Shown here: one piece after another, positions 1 to 5,545 of the stretch
Position numbering within the stretch: position 1 is the first letter of the stretch
Layout: every line of letters begins with the position of its first letter
NCBI GenBank assembly: GCA_036524155.1
Contig: DATDCV010000434.1
Coordinates: forward strand, 1-12,382
Source: DATDCV01 sp036524155
GTDB lineage: Bacteria; Verrucomicrobiota; Verrucomicrobiia; Limisphaerales; UBA8199
Length of the DNA: 12,382 bases
Direction: 5' to 3'
The notes under the pieces: model-generated
What the model saw: only the letters and a program-made list of their open reading frames with translations
Database searches by the model: none
What the model was told of the DNA's origin: nothing
Program-made: the position numbers and the translations under genes

Positions 1-195
1 CAACCTTATATGGTCTTTCTGTTCGTCGGCTCATCAGCTTTGACCTCTGGCTTCCTTCCCACGGAACCTCGCGATTCCGCAGTTGCCTCGGTCTAGTGCT
101 TTGCGTCATGCTGCCCCTCGCTATGAGAGGCAGCCTGACTGCGTTCCCGCACAGGGGACTTTCACCCCATCAGTTCACGCCCATGTCAGGCGCAC
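1..195 (-). mobile_element. Group II intron, 5' end (domain I), cut by the left edge
   Basis: Read on the minus strand from 195 downwards, the sequence begins with GTGCGCC, a typical bacterial group II intron 5' end. It then shows the domain I hallmark GGGGTGAAAGTCCCC (plus-strand 154-168), a GGGG/CCCC hairpin with a TGAAAGT loop. A 7-base stem, GCCTGAC with GTCAGGC (plus-strand 185-191 and 133-139), closes the first part. A further hairpin, GCTGCC/GGCAGC, and a purine-rich GGGAAGGAAGCC stretch follow, then GACGAACAG, which resembles the same region of other bacterial introns. The intron-encoded reverse transcriptase/maturase, domains V and VI and the 3' splice site would lie beyond base 1. 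The 5' boundary at 195/196 is supported independently, because similarity to the second copy of the host repeat starts exactly at 196. The intron is antisense to the surrounding genes. Subclass cannot be assigned from this fragment. Confidence 0.85.
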
Positions 196-308
196 ACGAA
201 AGGGTCGAGCCGATGACGAGCAGCGCGATGTCAGTGGCTTTGCCTTCGGGCGCTGTTGACGCGCTCCTCGTCCCGGCTCATCCTGGACGTTGGGCCGCGA
301 TATCGTGA
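196..308 (+). pseudogene. Repeated short ORF, copy 1, 5' end lost to the intron
   Basis: This is the 3' part of the same short ORF that is intact at 1753-1875. Bases 196-293 align without gaps to 1769-1866 (72 of 98 identical), and the reading frame is shared. It reads ERVEPMTSSAMSVALPSG and then ALLVPAHPGRWAAIS, against ERNEPVARSATTFS and ALLVLAHPRRRLL in copy 2. The two ends are well conserved and the centre is not. The stop TGA at 306-308 overlaps the GTG start of the next gene (GTGA), the same arrangement as in copy 2. The first five or six codons are missing because the intron enters at 195/196. Function unknown: it could be a translated leader or coupling peptide, or part of a small dispersed repeat that merely keeps a frame. 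Confidence 0.6.
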
Positions 309-679
309 ACACGCGAGGGCCTAAATGGGCAGTTGCGATTCTTGCCTGTGCGCTGTTGCTCGGCAGCTGGCGGATGTATGTCCTCTCTCGTCAAGCCGAC
401 GCGGCGTTGGGGATTTCGGACTGCTGTGTGGAGCTGGAGCGTTTTGTGCTGGCGGCAACAGATCCGCAGGCGCTCGCATTACAGGTTCAGTGGCTGCAAG
501 TATACTATGGTCTCAACAGCGGCAAGGTTTCTGATCCACGGCTTCGAAGGCTGGTGAGACGAGATTACGAGCACACGATGACAAACGCCTTTGGAGCTCT
601 TCATCGCTTGGCAACGAACAATATTAGCACCAACACGAGTCCCTGGCTTGCAGACTGGATGAAAGAGCATGAGCACTGA
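305..679 (+). CDS. Small membrane-anchored protein of unknown function
   Basis: This encodes 124 residues from GTG at 305 (MNTRGPKWAV). I chose this start because its GTG overlaps the stop of the preceding short ORF as GTGA, matching the arrangement at 1872. An in-frame TTG at 290 would add only five residues. Residues about 8-24 form one hydrophobic segment (AVAILACALLLGSW) after a short positively charged start, so the protein is probably an inner-membrane anchor with a soluble part outside the cytoplasm. The rest is a mixed, probably helical region with a Cys pair (ISDCCVELE) and an Asn/Thr-rich stretch near the end. I recognise no family. It lies 3 bases before the next gene, which suggests one transcript. 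Confidence 0.55.
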   Translation: MNTRGPKWAVAILACALLLGSWRMYVLSRQADAALGISDCCVELERFVLAATDPQALALQVQWLQVYYGLNSGKVSDPRLRRLVRRDYEHTMTNAFGALHRLATNNISTNTSPWLADWMKEHEH

Positions 680-682
680 AGT

Positions 683-1261
683 ATGGCCCAACTTGTCGTG
701 GCAGCCGACGCCGGGAGACCGCTTCGTTTATTTTCTCTCTCTCTTGGCCCGGCGCGGCTGCACTTTGCGATCGGCGGCTTCACAATGATGGGCGCACTGA
801 GCATCGCAAGCTGGGGACTCCTCGTCGGGGCGATTGGGCAGTGGGCCTTCTACGGGCGCTTGTTCCCGCGTCTCCCAGCTTGGTTAGTCATGGGCGCACT
901 GTTTGTTCCCTGGCTGATAGTGTTAACGATCTCATTCTGCAACCGTGCGCCTTTTGGCCCGGGTCCGTTCCGGCGCTGCCTAGTATTTGCGATGTGCTGG
1001 TATGGGATTTTGGCCGTGCTCGCCGAGGTGCTCTATTGGTGGATTCAGCCCGCACCTCGCGGACACTTTTCACTCATAGTGGCGCGGGTCCTGATGTACT
1101 GTGCCGGCGCGGCAAGCTTTTTTGTGTTCGTACGCGCTTGCGTTGTGCTGTGCCGGTACCAGGTGAATCCGGGCGCCGAACCAGCCGCTTCACCGAATGG
1201 CGGCCCGACTAAGCATCTTGGCAATTCAAGAGGCGATGGCGGGCCGCCATCGGTGCGCTGA
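683..1261 (+). CDS. Predicted four-helix integral membrane protein of unknown function
   Basis: This encodes 192 residues from ATG at 683, three bases after the previous stop, so translation is probably coupled. Four hydrophobic segments can be seen at about residues 30-54, 63-85, 97-119 and 128-154, rich in Trp, Phe and Ala. Short charged loops and a Pro/Gly-rich, probably cytoplasmic tail (about 160-192) complete it. No catalytic motif or known family is recognisable. An in-frame ATG at 785 (MMGALSIAS) lies inside the first segment and would remove about 34 residues. The longer start is preferred for spacing, but the polar N-terminus is not obviously meaningful. A role in the envelope together with its small neighbours is inference only. 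Confidence 0.55.
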   Translation: MAQLVVAADAGRPLRLFSLSLGPARLHFAIGGFTMMGALSIASWGLLVGAIGQWAFYGRLFPRLPAWLVMGALFVPWLIVLTISFCNRAPFGPGPFRRCLVFAMCWYGILAVLAEVLYWWIQPAPRGHFSLIVARVLMYCAGAASFFVFVRACVVLCRYQVNPGAEPAASPNGGPTKHLGNSRGDGGPPSVR

Positions 1262-1276
1262 TCGTTGGGCAATGCG

Positions 1277-1756
1277 ATGAACAATTACAGAGCAATTGTA
1301 ATTGCTTGCATGCTCTTGGCTGCTTCCCCACGCCTGGCAGCCCAGAGCTCAGGTCAAGAGCAAGCAATCAAAGCTGCTTCGCAGCTTTGTCTTGGGATGA
1401 AGGAAGAGAAGGCGATAAGATTACTGGAATTGAGGGGGTTCAAAGCGCCGCTCAAAATGGGTTGCAGCCACGGTTGGACCTGCTTCTACACCCTCGATGA
1501 CGGTAGCAGCCTGGGATTGGATGTCGCTCCGGTTCGTGCGAGAGCCGTTGGGGCGTGGCGGCACGGTCTGCTACGGGCTGCCTATATCCAAAAAAACGGA
1601 GCCAACGAGAACATTCCCCTCAGGCCAGGTTCGCTGCCGGCCGACAGCTCACCCGTCGCCGAGGACTGGAAAATTCTGGGCATAGTCCTTTGTGCTACGG
1701 TCGTCATTTTTGGGGCAGCAATCGCCGCAGTGGAGCGAAAGGCGCGCACCGCATGA
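1277..1756 (+). CDS. Exported protein with C-terminal membrane helix, unknown function
   Basis: This encodes 159 residues from ATG at 1277 (MNNYRAIVIACMLLAASPRL), ahead of which an in-frame TTG at 1265 would add four residues. The N-terminus is a good Sec signal peptide with likely cleavage after AAQ (about residue 23). The mature part holds a short helical region, LCLGMKEEKAIRLLELRGF, whose pattern (G-M-x-x-x-x-A-x-x-L-L-x-x-x-G) is reminiscent of BamE/SmpA-like repeats. A Cys-containing beta-rich part with GWTCFYTLDDGSSLGLDV follows. A second hydrophobic helix (about 132-152) near the end would anchor it, leaving a basic tail. The TGA overlaps the ATG of the next short ORF (ATGA at 1753). 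The BamE-like resemblance is weak and only suggestive. Confidence 0.6.
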   Translation: MNNYRAIVIACMLLAASPRLAAQSSGQEQAIKAASQLCLGMKEEKAIRLLELRGFKAPLKMGCSHGWTCFYTLDDGSSLGLDVAPVRARAVGAWRHGLLRAAYIQKNGANENIPLRPGSLPADSSPVAEDWKILGIVLCATVVIFGAAIAAVERKARTA

Positions 1757-1875
1757 AACCAGAGCCCAACGAAAGGAACGAGCCAGTGGCGAGAAGCGCG
1801 ACGACATTCAGTCTGAATCCGTCGTCCATTGGCGCGCTCCTCGTCCTGGCTCATCCTCGACGTCGGCTATTATGA
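1753..1875 (+). CDS. Repeated short ORF, copy 2, 40 codons, intact
   Basis: This encodes 40 residues, beginning MKPEPNERNEPVARS and ending ALLVLAHPRRRLL. Its ATG overlaps the previous gene's stop (ATGA, 1753-1756) and its own TGA overlaps the next gene's start (ATGA, 1872-1875). It is therefore locked between two coding regions by 4-base overlaps on each side. From 1769 it matches 196-293 at 72 of 98 bases without gaps, most strongly over the last third (GCGCTCCTCGTC to GACGT, 34 of 38). Charged N-terminal half; the C-terminal third is hydrophobic and then Arg-rich. I know no named family. The overlaps and shared frame argue for translation, possibly to carry ribosomes into the downstream gene. 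A non-coding dispersed repeat that happens to be open remains possible. Confidence 0.55.
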   Translation: MKPEPNERNEPVARSATTFSLNPSSIGALLVLAHPRRRLL

Positions 1876-2366
1876 AAATCCGACGCATCTTGCTGGTTGC
1901 ATGCGCGGGGGTTGCGCTCGTCGTGATTGTGGCTCTGGCAGCCTCTGCCTACTGGGAGCGCCAACAAACTCCATTCCAGAATGCTCCAAAGCTTATCAGT
2001 GCCCTGCAGGCGTTCTCACGCGACCAGACCGCGGGCGGCCGTCAGTTGCCTTCTGAAGTCTCGCTGCAGGATTTGCTCCAAGGAGGTTACCTGACAACCG
2101 ATGATGTGCGCGCGTTTGCGGGCATGGAGGTGACACTCAGCACGCAGGCCGACGACGCCCATCCCCAGATGATCTTGGCTCGCGCACGCACGCCGGATGG
2201 GCAGTGTGTCTGCCTCATGGCGGATGGAAGCGTTCAGCAGTTCACCGCATCCAGACTCAAAGAAGCGCTCGGAAATTCCGGCCAACCCGCCGGTGCGACG
2301 AACCGGAGCCAGCCGGTTCGCCCAGCGACCAATCAAGCATTACCGGCGGCTGGCTCCGGTCGCTGA
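1872..2366 (+). CDS. Small membrane-anchored protein with pseudopilin-tail-like DGSVQ motif
   Basis: This encodes 164 residues from ATG at 1872 (MKIRRILLVACAGVALVVIV), whose start overlaps the stop of the short ORF. One transmembrane segment spans about residues 7-28, followed by YWERQQTPF and a soluble region. About residues 62-80 form a small helical part (LQDLLQGGYLTTDDVRAF). Next come beta-type segments ending in CLMADGSVQQF, about residues 113-123. ADGSVQ is a common ending of the C-terminal domain of pseudopilin-like proteins in Planctomycetes and Verrucomicrobia, so a distant link is possible, but the pilin-type N-terminal cleavage motif is absent. The last 25 residues are Pro/Asn/Gly-rich and are encoded by one arm of a strong inverted repeat. 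Function unknown. Confidence 0.55.
   Translation: MKIRRILLVACAGVALVVIVALAASAYWERQQTPFQNAPKLISALQAFSRDQTAGGRQLPSEVSLQDLLQGGYLTTDDVRAFAGMEVTLSTQADDAHPQMILARARTPDGQCVCLMADGSVQQFTASRLKEALGNSGQPAGATNRSQPVRPATNQALPAAGSGR
2302..2360. repeat. 14-base perfect inverted repeat at the end of the small-gene cluster
   Basis: ACCGGAGCCAGCCG at 2302-2315 is the exact reverse complement of CGGCTGGCTCCGGT at 2347-2360, with 31 bases between. It lies inside the last codons of the preceding gene, whose stop is at 2364-2366. A second pairing, AGCGACC (2324-2330) with GGTCGCT (2358-2364), would compete with it. There is no run of T after it, so it does not fit a standard intrinsic terminator. It may protect the transcript end or be a small mobile palindrome. 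Confidence 0.5.
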
Positions 2367-2808
2367 CTTGCTTCCTGGGCCGAAAGACCGGTCTTCCCGC
2401 CTGGCCGTTCTGCGCGTGTATTGCAGCCATGAGCATTGATCAGATTGCGGCTGATGCGGCAGGAAGGGCTCAAAGCGCGCAACGGCAAGCGGCGGAAGGT
2501 GCGCACGACCAACAGCGAACCTCATCCAGTTGTGGGGCTCAGATAACGGGCCGCGGCCCAAAGACGGCGGCGATGGCCCAAGGGTTCGTTGTCACCTCGC
2601 CACGGGAGACTCAGACCACCAGCGTGCGGGATCGGTTGCCTGAGAAAAATCAAGTTCCTGCTCCACCGCCAAATCCGTATGCCCATGCGAAACCGCTCAC
2701 GTGAGGTTTTCTACGTGACAACGAGCGGGCAGCCGTGTCTACTGTGCCGCGTTAGAAGAGGCGAACGACCGGTTCAACCATGCCGGGCCAGCGGGCCCGT
2801 TCGTTCGT
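2367..2808. other. Decayed intergenic stretch before the kinase
   Basis: Apart from the transposase fragment at 2448-2546, I see no gene here. A 12-base palindrome, AAGACCGGTCTT, sits at 2384-2395 and a 10-base palindrome, CTCACGTGAG, at 2697-2706. The second lies within a CCGCTC...GAGCGG pairing. Neither is followed by a convincing T run. The frame of the kinase stays open back to 2719 but has no usable start codon upstream of 2809. The stretch reads as accumulated debris, and I could not find a clear promoter. Confidence 0.5.
2448..2546 (+). pseudogene. IS3-family transposase (OrfB) fragment
   Basis: In the frame starting at 2448 the sequence reads RLMRQEGLKARNGKRRKVRT, followed by TNSEPHPVVG, and ends at TAA (2544-2546). 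The pattern R-L-M-R-x-E-G-L-x-A-R-x-x-R-R-K-V-R-T-T-x-S is typical of the N-terminal HTH_21-type region of the IS3-group transposase OrfB, just ahead of the integrase catalytic domain. The start, the DDE catalytic core and the terminal repeats of the element are absent, so this is about 33 codons of a dead copy. It marks old transposition activity between the small-gene cluster and the two-component genes. Confidence 0.7.
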
Positions 2809-4572
2809 GTGCACAGCGCTATAACCAAGCGTCAGCAGGGTGAGACCGAGTTGCGGGAAGCGAACGTCGGGCTCGAGGCGCGTATCCGCGAACTGGAAGC
2901 GCAGTTGGCGGCGAGCGAAGAGCGGTTGCGAACCCTGGTCGAACACGCACCCGAGGCGATGGTGGTATTCGACGCTGAGGCTCGTTGTTTCCACAACTGT
3001 AACGGGAATGCGCTGCGCCTCTTCGGCCTGACACGGGACCAGTTGCTGCGGCTCGGGCCGGCGGATATCAGTCCGGATTTTCAACCGGACGGGCGCCGGT
3101 CGAGTGAGGCCGCGCGCGGGTGGATCGCCCAGGCGCTCGCTGGCCGAACCCCCATTTTCGAATGGATCCACAAACATGCCGACGGGCGCCCGATCCCTTG
3201 CGAGGTCCGTCTCGTGCGCTTGCCGGCGGAAGGCCGGGACCTGGTCCGCGCGAGCATCATTGACAACACCGAGCATCGGCGGCGCGGACGCATTCAGCAG
3301 TCGACCTACCGGATCTCCGAGGCGGTGCATGCGGCGCAGGATCTGCAAAGTCTTTACGCACGTGTTCACGAGATCGTCCTCGGCCTGATGCCCGCCCGGA
3401 ATTTCTATATCGCCATCTATGACGCGGCCATCGGGCTGTTCACGTTCCCCTATTTTGTCGATGAGCGCGATCCGGCTCCGGGGCCGAGGAACCTCGACAG
3501 CGGCTTGACCGGTTCGATCATCCGCACGGGCAAACCGCTGCTGGTCAACAGCCGAACGCAGATCCAGAAACTCCCAGCCGGAGTAGCCGTCCTGGACGAC
3601 AAAACCACCTATATCGAAACCGGCACTCCTTCGGCAGTCTGGTTAGGCGCGCCCCTTTCGGTCCGGGGCCAAACGATGGGCGTGATCGCCGTGCAGGATT
3701 ACGCAGACGACCTGGCCTACGGGGAAGACGACATGCAGCTTCTCGCCTTTATCGGCGAGCAAACCGGCCTGGCTATCGAACGCAAGAAGGCCGAAGAGGA
3801 TCTCCTCAAAGCCCTCGAGCGGGAAAAAGAGCTCGGGCGTCTTAAAAGCAATTTCGTCTCCCTTGTGTCCCACGAGTTCCGCACCCCGCTCGGCATTATT
3901 ATGTCGTCCGCCGAGATCCTCCGCGATTACTTCGATTCGCTTGAGCCGGCGGAGCGGACCGAGCACCTCGAGTCCATCCAGCGAAGCACGCGCCGCATGG
4001 CCGACCTCATGGAAGAAGTCCTGCTTTTGGGGAGGTTTGAAGCCGGCCGGGTGGACTTCAAGCCGGAGTGGCTGGACCTCTGTGTCCTCGCCGGCAGAAT
4101 TGTGGACGAGGTCAGATCAGCGACGGCAAACGCCTGCCCCATTCACCTCGAGATCTCTTCCGAAAGCCGCCGTGCCTGGACCGATGAACGCCTCTTTCGC
4201 CACATCTTCACCAACCTGCTCTCGAACGCCGTCAAATATTCCGATCGCGGCAAACTGGTCGAGTTCACGGTCCTACGCCAGCAAAACCGGGCGGTCTGCA
4301 AGGTCCGCGATCAAGGCAGGGGTATTCCCGAGGAAGACAGGGAATGGCTCTTCCGCGCGTTTCATCGGGGCCGCAATGTCGCCGACCGTCCCGGAACCGG
4401 TCTGGGGCTCGTGCTCGTAAAACGATGTGTCGAGCTTCATAGCGGCTCGATCGAAGTGACAAGCCGCCTTGGGGAAGGTTCCACTTTCACGGTCCTCCTG
4501 CCCCTCTTCCCAGCGCCGGGCCCGGAGACCGCCCTTGTGGCTCCTAATCAAAATGGTCCACGCGCTCCATGA
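2809..4572 (+). CDS. PAS-GAF sensor histidine kinase
   Basis: This encodes 587 residues from GTG at 2809. The order is a short coiled coil (about 10-40), a PAS domain (about 40-155), a GAF domain (about 175-325), a linker coiled coil (325-345), a HisKA domain with VSHEFRTPL (phospho-accepting His355), and an HATPase_c domain. The HATPase carries N-box NLLSNAVKYS (469-478), G1 box DQGRGIP (501-507) and G2 box GTGLGL (529-534). All catalytic boxes are present, so it should be active. No transmembrane segment or signal peptide is seen, so it is probably cytosolic and senses a small ligand or redox state. The start is doubtful: the first residues (AITKRQQGETELREAN) look like the linker that normally follows an earlier PAS domain, and no good ribosome site precedes GTG 2809. 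TTG at 2851, after AGGGTGAG, is an alternative. The stop overlaps the regulator's ATG. Confidence 0.9.
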   Translation: MHSAITKRQQGETELREANVGLEARIRELEAQLAASEERLRTLVEHAPEAMVVFDAEARCFHNCNGNALRLFGLTRDQLLRLGPADISPDFQPDGRRSSEAARGWIAQALAGRTPIFEWIHKHADGRPIPCEVRLVRLPAEGRDLVRASIIDNTEHRRRGRIQQSTYRISEAVHAAQDLQSLYARVHEIVLGLMPARNFYIAIYDAAIGLFTFPYFVDERDPAPGPRNLDSGLTGSIIRTGKPLLVNSRTQIQKLPAGVAVLDDKTTYIETGTPSAVWLGAPLSVRGQTMGVIAVQDYADDLAYGEDDMQLLAFIGEQTGLAIERKKAEEDLLKALEREKELGRLKSNFVSLVSHEFRTPLGIIMSSAEILRDYFDSLEPAERTEHLESIQRSTRRMADLMEEVLLLGRFEAGRVDFKPEWLDLCVLAGRIVDEVRSATANACPIHLEISSESRRAWTDERLFRHIFTNLLSNAVKYSDRGKLVEFTVLRQQNRAVCKVRDQGRGIPEEDREWLFRAFHRGRNVADRPGTGLGLVLVKRCVELHSGSIEVTSRLGEGSTFTVLLPLFPAPGPETALVAPNQNGPRAP

Positions 4573-5192
4573 ACAAAATCCTGGTTATCGAGGATGAGCC
4601 TGAGATGCGGCGCAATCTGGTGACGATTCTGCGACTGGAGAACTTTGTCGCTTACTGCGCCGAAAATGGCGCCGCTGGCGTCGAACAGGCCACCCGCGTC
4701 CGGCCCGACTTGATCCTCTGTGACGTGATGATGCCCGGATTGGACGGGTACGGCGTCTTGACCGCCCTGAGGGCGGCACCGCAAACGGCCACGATTCCGT
4801 TCATCTTCCTTACCGCCCGGGGCGAAAAACCTGACGTTCGCGCCGGCATGAACCTGGGGGCCGATGACTATCTCACCAAGCCAGTGGCAAAAAGTGACTT
4901 GCTGCAAGCCATCCATGCGCGTTTGAAGCGCCGGGCCGAGCAGGAGCGACCGGTCTTCAACCCGGACTTCCGGTCGGCAAAACCTTTGGAGCAGCAACTC
5001 GGGCTCACTCCGAGGGTCGCTGAGACTCTGCTTTGGATCGCCCAGGGAAAGACCAACGCAGAAATCGGCATCATCCTTGGAATCAGCGAAGCGACCGTCA
5101 AAAAGCATGTTCTTGAGGTATTTTCCGCCCTCGGGGTCGAGACCCGCACTGCCGCCACCCTTCGTGCACTTGAGGCGCTGAGCCACTCATGA
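4569..5192 (+). CDS. NarL/LuxR-type response regulator
   Basis: This encodes 207 residues from ATG 4569, which overlaps the kinase stop (ATGA), so the two proteins are almost certainly a cognate pair made together. An N-terminal receiver domain (about 1-120) has the acidic pair at Glu8/Asp9, phospho-acceptor Asp52 in LILCDVMMPGLDG, Thr82 and Lys104 (LTKP). After a linker comes a LuxR/GerE helix-turn-helix (about 145-203), LTPRVAETLLWIAQGKTNAE then ILGISEATVKKHV. It should bind DNA as a dimer on phosphorylation. Its targets are not visible here. The stop TGA again overlaps the ATG of the dehydrogenase remnant at 5189, which suggests a former three-gene operon. Confidence 0.93.
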   Translation: MNKILVIEDEPEMRRNLVTILRLENFVAYCAENGAAGVEQATRVRPDLILCDVMMPGLDGYGVLTALRAAPQTATIPFIFLTARGEKPDVRAGMNLGADDYLTKPVAKSDLLQAIHARLKRRAEQERPVFNPDFRSAKPLEQQLGLTPRVAETLLWIAQGKTNAEIGIILGISEATVKKHVLEVFSALGVETRTAATLRALEALSHS

Positions 5193-5356
5193 AGCGATTT
5201 GGCAGCCGGACAGCGCTGGTGACCGGGGCCGGTTCTGGTATCGGGGCCTCGACGTCCCTGCAGCTTGCCGGGGAAGGCGCACATGTTTGTTGTGCCGACG
5301 ATGCCCGGCACATCAACGGCATCGAACTGGCGGTTGATGGAGGCTTTGTGCTCTGA
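5189..5356 (+). pseudogene. Short-chain dehydrogenase with its centre deleted
   Basis: This is a 55-codon frame from ATG 5189 (overlapping the regulator stop as ATGA) to TGA 5354-5356. Residues 1-36 are the N-terminus of an SDR-family oxidoreductase: TALVTGAGSGIG is the NAD(P)-binding glycine motif, and LQLAGEGAHVCCAD is the next helix and strand. Residues about 37-55 (DDARHINGIELAVDGGFVL) are the conserved SDR C-terminus. Intact SDRs are about 250 residues, so about 190 are missing, including the Asn, Ser, Tyr and Lys catalytic residues. The joint falls around GCCGACGATGCC (about 5296-5307) and keeps the frame. It cannot be an enzyme. Both ends are clean, so one in-frame deletion is the simplest explanation. 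An assembly artefact is a less likely alternative. Confidence 0.85.
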
Positions 5357-5358
5357 TC

Positions 5359-5526
5359 GGGAATTCCTCGCCCTGGGGAAATGAAAACGATCCAGCCCTG
5401 TTCGGCAACATCGCCATCCGCAGGAACCAAAAGCTGGATTGGGACCATGCCAACATGAGATTCCCCAATTGCCCTGAGGCGGGTGAGTTTTTGCTCGATT
5501 CATCCCCGCGGCCGCATACGCTGTGG
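5359..5526 (+). pseudogene. C-terminal tail of a Gfo/Idh/MocA-type oxidoreductase
   Basis: In the frame of 5359 the sequence reads SPWGNENDPALFGNIAIRR, then NQKLDWDHANMRFPNCPEAG and EFLLDSSPRPHTLW. The pattern D-P-A-L-F-G-N-I-A-I-R, K-L-x-W-D and N-x-P-E-A is typical of the last 50 residues of Gfo/Idh/MocA-family sugar dehydrogenases of Planctomycetes and Verrucomicrobia. The Rossmann domain and the rest of the protein are absent, and the frame runs open past the tail to 5733 inside the rhamnosidase in another frame. There is no start codon in a sensible place. It is a remnant, two bases beyond the dehydrogenase remnant's stop. Identification rests on motif memory. Confidence 0.65.
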
Positions 5527-5545
5527 GCAACCTTGGTGCATCAAT

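Noticed and set aside
18..26. GACGAACAG of the intron as exon-binding site 1 for the flanking TTTCGT
   Set aside because: Only five bases would pair, and the same phrase seems conserved among introns of this sort whatever their target, so it is not evidence of target choice.
96..308. A 70-codon plus-strand gene starting at 96
   Set aside because: Its first half is the antisense of the intron. Only the part after 196 corresponds to the repeated short ORF.
1246..1279. Third copy of the short ORF before the gene at 1277
   Set aside because: A stretch resembling the repeat's GGCGCGCTCCTCGT is present (about 13 of 17 bases), but the match does not extend and there is no matching stop/start overlap.
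2679..2730. Possible second group II intron fragment (TCCGTATGC...CACGTG...)
   Set aside because: It recalls the hairpin near intron domain IV, but the stem does not pair properly and no other intron features surround it.
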